Position numbers and translations under genes: made by a program
Shown here: positions 8,569 to 17,283 of the stretch, piece after piece
Position numbering within the stretch: position 1 is the stretch's first letter
Layout: the number at the start of each line of letters is the position of its first letter
Notes under the pieces: generated by a model
Seen by the model: the letters and a program-made list of their open reading frames with translations, nothing else
Databases searched by the model: none
Told to the model about the DNA's origin: nothing
Origin: Candidatus Zhuqueibacterota bacterium
Lineage (GTDB): Bacteria; Zhuqueibacterota; Zhuqueibacteria; Thermofontimicrobiales; Thiofontviventaceae
Direction: 5' to 3'
Length of the DNA stretch: 37,042 bases
Assembly: GCA_016931935.1 (NCBI GenBank)
Contig: JAFGDW010000202.1
Span: forward strand, 1-37,042

Positions 8569-10611
8569 ATGAAAAAAACGTTACCACTATTCGTTATTTT
8601 GCTGCTTTCATTACACTATGTGCGCGGAATCGACGCACATGCGATGATTAATCGTATTCCTTACAATGGACAGGAAATTTTTTTGAGTGGCGCTAATGTA
8701 GCATGGGTAAATTTCGCACGGGATATCGGCCCCGGCACTACTGACCTGAATAGTTTTGCTCAGTGGTTCCTCGATGTACATGATCACGGCGGCAATTGCA
8801 TGCGCTTATGGCTGCATACGGATGGTAGCAGCACCCCATTTTTCGATGCCTCAGGCAATGTTACAGGACCAGGCACCGATACAATCGATGACTTACGCGC
8901 GATTCTTGATTTGGCGTGGGAACGTGAGGTTGGACTAATCCTGTGTCTCTGGTCATTTGATATGCTGGAAACATCGCATGACCAGGCTATTCTTGATCGC
9001 AATCAACAATTGCTAACGGATGAGACTAAATTAAACACGTATATCGATAACTCACTGATTCCGATGGTCGATTCACTAAAAGACCATCCCGGAGTGCTTG
9101 CCTGGGAAATATTTAATGAACCCGAGGGCATGAGTAATGAGTTTGGCTGGGGGACTACCCGCCATGTGCCGATGCAGGATATTCAACGGTTTATCAATTT
9201 GTGCGCCGGAGCGATTCATCGAACGGATTCGACCGCATTGGTTTCCAGTGGTTGTTGGTCGCCAGTCGCAATAACGGATATTGAAAATCATACCAATTAT
9301 TATCGCGACGACCGTCTGATAGCTGCCGGTGGTGATTCTTCCGGAACGCTCGACTTTTATATGGTGCATTATTATACATCGCTTGGATATAAAATATCTC
9401 CGTTCAGCTATTTTGCTCTTCACTGGGGATTAACCAAACCTTTGGTTATCGGTGAATTTTACACCGAAGGAACTATTTTCGGCGTGCCACGCCAGAAGTT
9501 GTTCACAACGCTTTATGATAGCTCGTATGCCGGCGGGCTGGCCTGGCAGTACAATGAACCTTTTCGCCGTACTAATATGTTAAGTAATATGCAAACGATG
9601 TGGGATTTACATCAGGATGATGTAGATATCGATGGCATCGGTGGCGATTGGCCGCAGGTGAGTATTTCCGAACCGGCTGATAGCGCCACATTCGATGTTG
9701 GAGATACGATTACAATTGTTGCTGATGCCTATGATCCCGATGGCACGATAACTCTGATTGAATTCTATCAGGACACCACCAGGCTCGGCGAAGACAGTGA
9801 AGCACCATTCACTGTGGATTGGCCGGATGTCCAAAAAGGCAAATACAAGCTTCATGTAATCGCGACCGATGATCAGGGACATCAACGGAAGTCGGAATTG
9901 ATTGAAATTGTTGTGGGAGTGCTGGAAATCACTGTCCTGGATGCTGAAGATGCGGACCTGACTGGCGAAACATCGGTTCAGCAGGATAATACGGCACATC
10001 GCGGTAAATATGTTTACATGCAAAATACCGGCACCATTACCTGGACGATTCCCAATGTCACGGCAACAGCAGAATATCCGGTTAAAATTGGCTACCGAAT
10101 TCCGTTTGATCATAAGACGCAATTTCTGTACGTAAATGGTGTGCAACAATCCGATGTCGTGTTTGATGGCGCATTGAATACCTGGTTGGAGAAAATTGTT
10201 ACCGTTCCGCTGAATGAAGGTGAAAACACGCTTATGCTGGAAAAAAGTTGGGGCTGGATGCATTTTGATTATATCGAAGTACCGTTTCTTATCGCCACAT
10301 CGGTTGCAGATGCCAATCAAAGACGCACGCCGGGCAGTTTCACTATCAGCGCGAACTATCCAAATCCGTTCAATCCATCTACCACAATTCGTTACGAAAT
10401 GGCAAGCGCCGGTCAAATGGAAATTTCAGTTTTTGATATTCAAGGACGTGAAATTAAAACATTATTAAACGAAGCGCGGCAACCGGGCAGTTATGCCATT
10501 GCCTGGGATGGTTCGGATGCTTTGGGACGCTCTGTCAGTTCAGGTACTTATTTTATTCGGTTCAAATCGGAAAATGAGCAGAAGTTGCAGAAGGTTGTGT
10601 TGTTGAAGTAA
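8569..10611 (+). CDS. Secreted glycoside hydrolase (GH5/clan A-like) with Ig-like, CBM and FlgD-like sorting domains
   Basis: 680 aa. Signal peptide about 1-24. The catalytic TIM barrel (about 27-350) has WEIFNEP with the acid/base Glu184 and KPLVIGEF with the nucleophile Glu296, the clan GH-A pair. The overall look is closest to GH5-type mannanases or cellulases, but the substrate is not certain. Next come a bacterial Ig-like domain (about 362-447, SISEPADSATF...DPDGTI), a jelly-roll carbohydrate-binding module of CBM6/35 style (about 448-577, AEDADL...GKYVYM...FDYIEV), and a FlgD-like C-terminal domain (about 590-680) with NYPNPFNPST and SSGTYF. That tail is typical of FCB-group secreted proteins and would direct export and cell-surface attachment by a type IX-like route. 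GAGGGCTGAGT precedes the ATG. It has no sugar-utilisation partners nearby. Confidence 0.88.
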   Translation: MKKTLPLFVILLLSLHYVRGIDAHAMINRIPYNGQEIFLSGANVAWVNFARDIGPGTTDLNSFAQWFLDVHDHGGNCMRLWLHTDGSSTPFFDASGNVTGPGTDTIDDLRAILDLAWEREVGLILCLWSFDMLETSHDQAILDRNQQLLTDETKLNTYIDNSLIPMVDSLKDHPGVLAWEIFNEPEGMSNEFGWGTTRHVPMQDIQRFINLCAGAIHRTDSTALVSSGCWSPVAITDIENHTNYYRDDRLIAAGGDSSGTLDFYMVHYYTSLGYKISPFSYFALHWGLTKPLVIGEFYTEGTIFGVPRQKLFTTLYDSSYAGGLAWQYNEPFRRTNMLSNMQTMWDLHQDDVDIDGIGGDWPQVSISEPADSATFDVGDTITIVADAYDPDGTITLIEFYQDTTRLGEDSEAPFTVDWPDVQKGKYKLHVIATDDQGHQRKSELIEIVVGVLEITVLDAEDADLTGETSVQQDNTAHRGKYVYMQNTGTITWTIPNVTATAEYPVKIGYRIPFDHKTQFLYVNGVQQSDVVFDGALNTWLEKIVTVPLNEGENTLMLEKSWGWMHFDYIEVPFLIATSVADANQRRTPGSFTISANYPNPFNPSTTIRYEMASAGQMEISVFDIQGREIKTLLNEARQPGSYAIAWDGSDALGRSVSSGTYFIRFKSENEQKLQKVVLLK

Positions 10612-10672
10612 AGTTGCGATGTTCTCGTTAATGTGAATATTCGATATTTTATGAACGCAGGTATTTTTTTAT

Positions 10673-10733
10673 AGCCACGGATAGACACGGATTCTTAAGC
10701 TACATCCGTGTCCCATCTGTGTTTATAGTGGCT
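10673..10733. repeat. Dispersed inverted repeat (GCCACGGATAGACACGGAT type)
   Basis: AGCCAC (10673-10678) pairs with GTGGCT and ACACGGAT pairs with ATCCGTGT in an imperfect palindrome between convergent genes. The 'cacgga' vocabulary is shared with the repeat at 28914-28969. It may act as a weak bidirectional transcription barrier. Confidence 0.45.
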
Positions 10734-10816
10734 AATATCAACATAAAATTTGCTTCAATGTCCGGAATGTGGAAATAATATTCATAAACGTTATAAGAAT
10801 TTAGGAAACAGTGTAC

Positions 10817-11362
10817 TTAGCGAGATGCCAAATTATCGAATTGTTCCTTTTTTATCGAATACACCACATGCCGCATTACAATGTCGTTACTTTCGATGTA
10901 CTTTTCATACTCCTTCACAAACATCATACCTAACTTTTCGGCTACACGCAGTGACGGTTTATTTTTCACAAATGTGTGAATAAATAATTCATCAAAATGC
11001 AGCGTATCAAATCCATACGGCAAACATACTTGCGCCGCTTCAGTGGCGTACCGCTGTTTCCAATAGTTTTTATGTATATGATAACCGATTTCCGGCACCA
11101 CATCACCATCGATGTTTTGCATGGTGATGCCGCAATCGCCAAGAAATTGTTGGTCATGTTTGCGTATCAATGCCCACAGGCCGAAACCATTATCCGTATA
11201 GCTTTTAATCATTTTACAAATGAATGTTTCGACCTGCTTATTTGTATATGGCGCCGGATAATATAACATGGTATCGGCGTCACAGAAAATCGTGCAAAGA
11301 TTGCCAATATCACTTAAAGTCAGTTGTCTGAATTGCAGACGGGCTGTGTTGTTTGGCACCAT
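10817..11362 (-). CDS. GNAT family N-acetyltransferase (RimJ/RimL-like)
   Basis: 181 aa with the Acetyltransf_3 layout. It starts LQFRQLTLSDIGNL, the usual RimL-like opening. A middle strand is FGLWALIRK..QQFLGDCGI, followed by PEIGYHIHKNYWKQRYATEAA, the acetyl-CoA loop region, and KNKPSLRVAEKLGM, the conserved C-terminal Asn...Ser...EKLG motif. The usual Q/R-x-x-G-x-G/A loop is altered: the central Gly appears to be Arg (WKQRYATEA). Such enzymes acetylate ribosomal protein N-termini or small amines, and the target here is unknown. The ATG follows the helicase stop codon by 2 nt with no strong ribosome binding site, so translation is probably coupled to the helicase gene. Confidence 0.82.
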   Translation of the reverse strand: MVPNNTARLQFRQLTLSDIGNLCTIFCDADTMLYYPAPYTNKQVETFICKMIKSYTDNGFGLWALIRKHDQQFLGDCGITMQNIDGDVVPEIGYHIHKNYWKQRYATEAAQVCLPYGFDTLHFDELFIHTFVKNKPSLRVAEKLGMMFVKEYEKYIESNDIVMRHVVYSIKKEQFDNLASR

Positions 11363-11364
11363 AA

Positions 11365-13137
11365 TTATCTGTTCGTTTGGGCAGCATTGTTTCTAATTTT
11401 CGAATTGCTTTTCCGACGATGCTTGCCACGATCTTGTGGTCCGCGATCGTTGCGGTTTCCCGGAAATCGCTTCACGCTTGGCTTGTCCGTTGGTTGAGAG
11501 ATTTCCACCACCACATTATGTTTGTTGTGGGTCATATTGCGGAAGCCATTTAATACCGCTTCGGTGTAGTGTTCATCCACTTCAAAAAATGAGAATTTGC
11601 GCAGAATATCAATTTTGCCGACGTCAATGCCCCGTTGACGCGTCGCCCGGACAATTAGACCAATCATTTCCGGCGGCGTAATCTTGTCGCGTTCGCCCAG
11701 ATTGATATAAAAGCGGGTGAATCCGTTTTCGGCGACCGGAATATATTGATCATAATTCGGACGCTCGCGTTTGCTTTTTTTGCCGGATCGGGAACGATCG
11801 TTTTCTTCCGGAGCGATTAACTCGTCAGCATCCTTATAATAGTTCAGGAACTGATTAAACTCCATTGCGACAAAATGTTTGATCAACTCCTCACGGCTGA
11901 GTGATGCAAGCTTCTGGTGAACTGCCGGTAAGTAACTTTCAATATCAGCGTCGTTCACTTCAATTTGCTGCAGCCGATCGACAATATCAAGTAGCTGTTT
12001 TTCACAAATTTCCCTGCCGGTTGGTACCGATTTTAGTTTGAATTTCTTTTTTTGAAGACATTCAATCTGTTCGATTTTGTGCTTTTCCCGCATGTTGGTA
12101 ATCGCGATGGAAACGCCCTTTTGCCCGGCGCGCCCGGTACGTCCGCTGCGATGGATATATACGACCGCTTCATCCGGCAGGTTGTAATTGATGATGTGGG
12201 TCAGATCTTTTACATCCAGACCGCGCGCTGCCACATCAGTGGCGGTAAGCAGCGTGATGTTTTTAATCCGGAATTTGTGCATGACAGCCTCACGTTGCGC
12301 CTGGGATAAATCGCCATGGAGCGCATCGGCATTATATCCATCCTGCATTAGTTTTTTAGCCACCTGTTTTGTTTCTTCGCGGGTGCGGCAGAAAATAATA
12401 CCATAAATGTTCGGGAAGAAATCAACAACTCGCTTAAGTGCGAGGTAACGATTTTTTTCCTGCACGCGATAACAAATGTGGCGAACGTTATCAGCGCCGG
12501 TATTGCGTTCACCCACCGAAATTTCCACAGGATCGTGCATGTAGTTTTTGGAAATTTGCCGTACCTCTTTGGGCATGGTGGCGGAGAAAAGTAGCGTCGT
12601 CTTAAAGGATGATGTTTGCGCAAGAATCGCATCCAAATCATCCTTAAAACCCATCGATAGCATTTCATCGGCTTCATCGAGTACGACAATCCGCACATCG
12701 CTAACGTCCATTTTGTTGCGTTTGTTCAGCAAATCGTTCATCCGTCCCGGTGTGGCCACAACAATGTGTACACCACGTTGTAGCTCCTTCATTTGCTTGA
12801 CAATATCTGCCCCACCGTACACTGGACAGATTTTTATACCTTTAATATATTTTGCATAGTTGGTGAGATCGTTGGTAATCTGCAGGCAAAGTTCACGCGT
12901 TGGTGATAAGATAATTGCCTGAATACTTTTAAATTCAAGATCAATATGTTGAATTAGCGGAAGCCCGAACGCTGCAGTTTTACCGGTGCCGGTTTGCGCC
13001 AATCCGATAATATCCCGTTCGCTTTCCAGCACGGTAGGAATGACCTGCTCCTGGATTGGCATTGGCTGCTCAAAACCGAGTTCGTTAATTGCTTTTACTA
13101 ATTTGGGATGAATACCCAATTCCTCGAATGTTGCCAT
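11365..13137 (-). CDS. deaD: DEAD-box ATP-dependent RNA helicase (DeaD/CsdA type)
   Basis: 590 aa. All helicase motifs are visible: the Q motif (FEELGIHPKLV...QPMPIQE), AQTGTGKT (47-54), PTREL, TPGR, DEAD (152-155), SAT (183-185), HGDLSQAQRE, TDVAARGLD and HRSGRTGRAG. A helical extension (about 370-450) follows, then a DbpA-type RRM-like RNA-binding domain (about 480-555, FYINLGERDKITPPE...IGKI-type strands) and a basic Arg/Lys/Asn tail. This architecture matches CsdA/DeaD helicases that act in ribosome assembly and cold-tolerant RNA turnover. AAGGACC precedes the ATG with good spacing. It is the first gene of a two-gene unit with the acetyltransferase. Given that the partner resembles RimL, a shared ribosome-related role is a reasonable inference. 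Confidence 0.93.
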   Translation of the reverse strand: MATFEELGIHPKLVKAINELGFEQPMPIQEQVIPTVLESERDIIGLAQTGTGKTAAFGLPLIQHIDLEFKSIQAIILSPTRELCLQITNDLTNYAKYIKGIKICPVYGGADIVKQMKELQRGVHIVVATPGRMNDLLNKRNKMDVSDVRIVVLDEADEMLSMGFKDDLDAILAQTSSFKTTLLFSATMPKEVRQISKNYMHDPVEISVGERNTGADNVRHICYRVQEKNRYLALKRVVDFFPNIYGIIFCRTREETKQVAKKLMQDGYNADALHGDLSQAQREAVMHKFRIKNITLLTATDVAARGLDVKDLTHIINYNLPDEAVVYIHRSGRTGRAGQKGVSIAITNMREKHKIEQIECLQKKKFKLKSVPTGREICEKQLLDIVDRLQQIEVNDADIESYLPAVHQKLASLSREELIKHFVAMEFNQFLNYYKDADELIAPEENDRSRSGKKSKRERPNYDQYIPVAENGFTRFYINLGERDKITPPEMIGLIVRATRQRGIDVGKIDILRKFSFFEVDEHYTEAVLNGFRNMTHNKHNVVVEISQPTDKPSVKRFPGNRNDRGPQDRGKHRRKSNSKIRNNAAQTNR

Positions 13138-13210
13138 GGTGGTCCTTTAGTATATATTCAAAATTACAGCAGTCATGATTAATATGAGAGTAATGAAGAT
13201 TGAGTCGGGG

Positions 13211-13363
13211 GGGCGGTATCATAAGTCATTTCAATATTTATCCTGAGCCCTTCGTCAAGCTCAGAATAACTCCGTCGAAGGATGATACCCTGTACAGAAA
13301 CAATATGCTTCAACTTCGCTAAGCATGAAGAATTCTGACAATTTCAGACTTATGATACAGCCC
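13211..13363. repeat. 153-bp element bounded by inverted repeats (MITE-like)
   Basis: The ends GGGC-G-GTATCATAAGTC (13211-13227) and GACTTATGATAC-A-GCCC (13347-13363) are complementary over 17 bp with one mismatch. Inside are diverged members of the TTCGxC...GCTCAG repeat family: CCTGAGCCCTTCGTCAAGC near 13242 and GCTTCAACTTCGCTAAGC near 13308. There is no ORF. It is best read as a small non-autonomous mobile or repeat element upstream of the helicase gene. Confidence 0.55.
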
Positions 13364-13452
13364 TATATGTTGATCAAATCCGAAAACTACTATAGCTTTA
13401 GTATTTGATTATAATTGACCCGATCCCGTTATTAAAATATTTCCTTTATTGC

Positions 13453-13510
13453 AAAAAAAACCCAACACAGCCGGCAGTACCGAAAGCGGTCTGCCAACGC
13501 AAGTGTTGGG
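13453..13510 (-). terminator. Rho-independent terminator with bipartite stem
   Basis: On the minus strand CCCAACAC (13503-13510) pairs with GTGTTGGG (13461-13468), followed at once by eight T (13460-13453). Inside is a second hairpin: GGCAG (13491-13495) with CTGCC (13473-13477), and ACCG/CGGT with a 4-nt loop and one bulged base. It would end transcripts from the lipoprotein gene 230 nt after its stop, or release a separate small RNA from 13568-13719. Confidence 0.65.
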
Positions 13511-13567
13511 CAGCAAATTAATATCGAAACAAATAATTTTTACTCAGATGAATATCGGGGTGAAAAT

Positions 13568-13719
13568 TACGATATTTTGATTTAACCATACCGCTGATAG
13601 ATTTTCGGGAACGCTCCCGAATATCACTATTTAACGGGCTTAAGATACTGAAACTTTTCGTCAATGTCAACCGAAAAGTTTTCACCAGAAGCAACCGTAT
13701 ATCAGCGGACAATATCGTA
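13568..13719. ncRNA. Multi-stem structured element (possible RNA or repeat)
   Basis: Four compatible stems are visible. TACGATATT (13568-13576) pairs with AATATCGTA (13711-13719), and CCGCTGATA (13591-13599) pairs with TATCAGCGG (13700-13708). Inside are two hairpins: TTCGGGA/TCCCGAA (13604-13621, 4-nt loop) and AAACTTTTCG/CGAAAAGTTT (13651-13681, 11-nt loop). All are perfect matches. It lies just past the stop codon of the lipoprotein gene and upstream of a terminator in the minus direction. It could be a 3'UTR structure, a small RNA or a repeat. I do not recognise the fold as a known riboswitch or ribozyme, and its strand is not settled. Confidence 0.4.
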
Positions 13720-13742
13720 CTAATAAAAAAGTAGCGTGAAGC

Positions 13743-14774
13743 CTACCAGCGAAACAGTCCGACAAGATTGGTTGCCTGTTCAAGTATGTTCTGAACCGGC
13801 GGGAGTAATTGTTTGGAAAATAATGTTGGGCGCGGTTTGGCCATATTAACGTCATAATATGAAAGCAACAGTTCATCATCAACTGCCAATGAAATAGTAA
13901 GCTTCAATGATGTGCCGGTATCCGTTATTTTTCCGGTAATGTCAATTTCATAATGATCAACCGAGGCAACAATTCCAAGATTTTCCACCAGATACAAATG
14001 GACGAGCACCTTCCCGGACAAAGACATATCAGTATTGCCGTATTCTTCAAGTTTGATTTTGCCGTTAAATTCAGCGATCTCATCCACCTGCACGGCTTCC
14101 TGCGTCACCCAGGTGCCAAGTGTGCGATTATAAAAAGTCACGGAATCGGTTCCAATCACCAGCAAACGGCATGTCGCCGTCATATCGATATCGGAAACAT
14201 CGTCGCTAATCAGGGCATTGGTATTGACCGAAGGGTTGGAGTACCAGCTATCACCAACAACCAGACGGGTTTTCATGAACACCGGATCTTCAACTTCTAC
14301 CAAACCATTTGGGCCCGGAACCGCGCGAATGTAAACCACAGAATCCGTCGCCTGGTAATAACGCATAATTTTCGATTCGGATGAATTGATTCCCAAATCT
14401 GCCTCCCCCTGTTCCGGCAACAATGAATAACTAATACCACTCAGTGTGGCTTGAATCGGTGAAAGAATCCTTGATACCGCAAAACAATAGGAATTATCAA
14501 GTGTATCCTGATCCGTCTCATTAACCGGCTGGCCGGCATAGGTACCTGAAATTTTAATGGTATACAGGCCACTCATCACTCCCGTGTAATCCCATTCATT
14601 ATCTGCAGCGATTGGTAAAAAATTACCGGTGTATGTGGTGCCTTTGGTGGCGGTGAGTTTGGGATTGTAGCGATCCACATAGGATAGTGGATTAGATTTT
14701 TTGTCTTTACTACAAGCAAGTAGAAAAAGGAACACGATCAAGGAAAAAAGCACAACATGACGAAAGGTGTTCAT
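13743..14774 (-). CDS. Secreted lipoprotein, unknown function
   Basis: 343 aa. The N-terminus MNTFRHVVLFSLIVFLFLLAC is a lipoprotein signal with lipobox LLAC and the lipidated Cys at 21. After a short Lys/Ser linker the chain looks beta-rich, including a stretch around FLPIAADNEWDYTGV that is reminiscent of extracellular carrier domains. No catalytic motif is seen. AGGAGAA lies 7 nt before the ATG. Because Asp/Lys follow the Cys, sorting cannot be decided with confidence for this lineage. It is followed by a structured region and a strong terminator. Function is unknown. Its neighbour upstream is the HD-GYP protein, about 200 bp away, so co-transcription is possible but not shown. Confidence 0.75.
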   Translation of the reverse strand: MNTFRHVVLFSLIVFLFLLACSKDKKSNPLSYVDRYNPKLTATKGTTYTGNFLPIAADNEWDYTGVMSGLYTIKISGTYAGQPVNETDQDTLDNSYCFAVSRILSPIQATLSGISYSLLPEQGEADLGINSSESKIMRYYQATDSVVYIRAVPGPNGLVEVEDPVFMKTRLVVGDSWYSNPSVNTNALISDDVSDIDMTATCRLLVIGTDSVTFYNRTLGTWVTQEAVQVDEIAEFNGKIKLEEYGNTDMSLSGKVLVHLYLVENLGIVASVDHYEIDITGKITDTGTSLKLTISLAVDDELLLSYYDVNMAKPRPTLFSKQLLPPVQNILEQATNLVGLFRW

Positions 14775-14973
14775 AGAACAATTCTCCTGAAGTTGTTGTG
14801 AATGAAAGTATAATTATTTAGCCGCAAAAAGAGTCGATGAGAATAATAATTAGGGAATCAGAATAGTTCGCTCACTAAAGGACAGTATTTCAGAATAGCG
14901 ATGCGATAGTATCGCTTTAAGTGATGCTATCGCTATTTTATATATTTTGAACAGAATAATTGTCGCCAACCAT

Positions 14974-16959
14974 TTATTCAACCTTGCGCCGAACTGCTTC
15001 ATAAATTTTTGCATCAACAAACAAATTGAAAAGGTCCGCGTCAATTTTACCCGCTTTCATTTCATAGCCGAGAATATCCAGTGCTTTTTGTTCGGGTACC
15101 GCACGTTTGTAGGGGCGGTCCTGGGCTGTAAGGGCGTCATAAATGTCGGCGATGGTCATCATGCGCGACTGAATAGGAATATTGGGCGCATCGAGTCGGC
15201 GGGGGTAGCCGGTACCGTCCAGTTTCTCGTGATGGGCGTAGGCAATGTTGGGAACATCTTTTAGTTCAGAAGTCCAGGGGATGCGACTGAGAAAATTAAA
15301 TGTATGGGTGACATGCGATTCAATTTCGTTGCGCTCTTTATCGCTCAGGCTGCCCTTGGGAATCGCCAGCCGACGAATTTCATCCGGAGTCAGTATTGGC
15401 TCGGTTGAGCCGTTGACCTTCCGATAAATTGTGCCCAGTTTTTCAATAACTGCTGAGCCGGCCTGGTCGAGAATCGTAGGCTCATTCGCATCAACAATAT
15501 GCTCGAGAAAGCGATCCAGCTCATCCTTATCCTTTTGCATATCCATATCGAGCGCAGCGATTATTGAAAGCGCTTTGTCCCGCTCAATGTTTAATAACTG
15601 TGTGATTTTCTGTTTGGCGAAATCCAGTTCATTCGCCTGGAGAAAAATGTGGAAACGATGACGAATCCGCTCCAATTCATATGGGTATAATTTTTTGGCT
15701 TTAACCAGTACGTCTTCCCGCACACCGATTTTCCCGAAATCGTGCAGCAATGATGCGTAGTTAATTTGCTGAATGGCGTCACGGCTGAAGTTAATTCGTT
15801 CGAACGGGCCGGAGTCCAGCTTATCGACAGTTTTAGCAAGTTCGGTCGTCAGTACGGCTACCCGCTCCGAATGACCGGACGTCGTCGGATCGCGTTGTTC
15901 GATAGCGTGAACAGAGGCTTTGATAAATCCTTCAAACAGTGTGCGAATGTCTTCATAGAGACGGTTGTTTTCGATGGACACCGCCGCCTGGCTGGCAAGG
16001 GAACTGGCAAGATCGGTGCATTTCTCATCAAAAGCAATGACTTCGCGTTCATTCGACTCAATCGTATCAATGATTGCATCCCAATGCCGTTTGCGGTTGA
16101 TCAATTGCAGCACACCGATGATTTCATCCTTATGGGTTTTCATGGGAATCACCAACATCGATTTGCTGCGGTAACCAATCGATTCATCGAAACTGCGGTT
16201 ATGGCTGAACCCGGAGTTTTCGGTAAGCTCGTACACATCCGGAATATTTAAAACCTGACCGGACAATGCGACATGACCGGCAATGCTGTGGCTTTGGATC
16301 GGCATTACAAATTCCGTGAATCCCACATCCACCGAGTCACAATGCGCCAGTTTGAATCGTAACTGTTTGTCAGCAAAATAATTTTGTTGATCGTAAGCTA
16401 CACCCGAGCGCTTTTCTACCAAATATAGACTGCCGGCATCAGCGTGCGTAATTTCCCGGCTTTTATGAAGTATTAATTCCAGCAGTGAATCCGGGTCCCG
16501 TTCTGCCGAAAGAGCGATTCCGATGTTATTTAACTCGTGCAATTCCTGAGTTTGGAGCGTAAGTTTTTTTTGGAGTTTGTTGATTTCGTTCAGCATCAAT
16601 ACATGTTGGGATGCATGCTGAAGACTTCGCGTGAAACGACTCTTATTTATCGGCACATCGATAATGTCGAATACGTCCCCATATTGACCATTAACTTCAT
16701 GATCTGTCAACAGCAGTAATGGCCATTGATTTACTGAATTATCCGCTGCAAATTTTTGGATAATATCCCGTGTCCAATCAACATATTGGGAGTCGACCAG
16801 CACAATCGCCGGTTGTCGGCGAGTGATGTAATCTAACAATTCGTCCTGATTTTCAAGTGCTTTGAATGATACATGGCCATTGAAGGCGGAAATGACGTCC
16901 TGAATTTCCGGTAGTAAACGGTCGCTTAAAAACAGGATGGTTTGTGGTTCTCGTTGCAT
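14974..16959 (-). CDS. REC-like/GAF/HD-GYP protein, putative c-di-GMP phosphodiesterase
   Basis: 661 aa, cytoplasmic. Residues about 5-115 have a receiver-like fold (TILFLSD, IVLVDSQ with a possible acceptor Asp56, and DVPINK) but lack the usual acidic pair, so it may not be phosphorylated. A coiled coil (about 120-145) leads to a GAF domain (about 150-330). The HD-GYP domain begins near 345 with SGHSERV and LLHDFGKIGV (His406, Asp407), and has THTFNFL and HHEKLDGTGYP (576-586), then DIYDALTAQDRPYK. These are the metal-binding and GYP signatures of enzymes that hydrolyse c-di-GMP. Unusually, about 100 residues are inserted between the HD part and the His549 helix. AAGGAG is 8 nt before the ATG at 16959. 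Confidence 0.88.
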   Translation of the reverse strand: MQREPQTILFLSDRLLPEIQDVISAFNGHVSFKALENQDELLDYITRRQPAIVLVDSQYVDWTRDIIQKFAADNSVNQWPLLLLTDHEVNGQYGDVFDIIDVPINKSRFTRSLQHASQHVLMLNEINKLQKKLTLQTQELHELNNIGIALSAERDPDSLLELILHKSREITHADAGSLYLVEKRSGVAYDQQNYFADKQLRFKLAHCDSVDVGFTEFVMPIQSHSIAGHVALSGQVLNIPDVYELTENSGFSHNRSFDESIGYRSKSMLVIPMKTHKDEIIGVLQLINRKRHWDAIIDTIESNEREVIAFDEKCTDLASSLASQAAVSIENNRLYEDIRTLFEGFIKASVHAIEQRDPTTSGHSERVAVLTTELAKTVDKLDSGPFERINFSRDAIQQINYASLLHDFGKIGVREDVLVKAKKLYPYELERIRHRFHIFLQANELDFAKQKITQLLNIERDKALSIIAALDMDMQKDKDELDRFLEHIVDANEPTILDQAGSAVIEKLGTIYRKVNGSTEPILTPDEIRRLAIPKGSLSDKERNEIESHVTHTFNFLSRIPWTSELKDVPNIAYAHHEKLDGTGYPRRLDAPNIPIQSRMMTIADIYDALTAQDRPYKRAVPEQKALDILGYEMKAGKIDADLFNLFVDAKIYEAVRRKVE

Positions 16960-17283
16960 AACGTGAACTCCTTTTGCTTGGTGCGTGCCCGATGATGATA
17001 CCAAACCTGTGGTCCAATAGTCTAATGAAGAACAAAAAATTATTCTGTAATTTGAGTATTGGCTTGCATATCAACAAATCAAATATACTACTCTCATTCA
17101 ATGAATTTGAAAACTGATTGTTGTACATTTTCATTCGCGGCACGATAAGATAGCCGACATTATATATAATACCGCGAATAGAAAATTTATTTGCTTTCGT
17201 CCATTCAATTCTCAAACTCATTATTACTGACAGCACCTAATATATAAAAATTGCTATCAAAATTCAAGCTCTTTTCGCTTAAC
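16960..17283. other. Intergenic region, no gene seen
   Basis: About 320 AT-rich bases between two leftward genes. Apart from the ribosome binding site of the HD-GYP gene I saw no clear promoter, terminator or repeat. Confidence 0.4.

Larger units (their letters stand above)
13138..13742. other. Intergenic region dense in palindromes
   Basis: About 600 bp between two leftward genes with no credible CDS. It contains three separate structured elements: 13211-13363 (bounded by a 17-bp imperfect inverted repeat), 13453-13510 (terminator-like) and 13568-13719 (multi-stem). Near 13381-13440 it is plain AT-rich DNA. Confidence 0.6.

Noticed and set aside
13591-13621. Hammerhead-like CTGAT motif
   Set aside because: The CUGAUGA and GAAA core sequences of hammerhead ribozymes are not both present in the right places on either strand.
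13518-13712. 64-codon minus-strand frame through the multi-stem element
   Set aside because: It needs a TTG start with no ribosome binding site and lies wholly in palindromic DNA.
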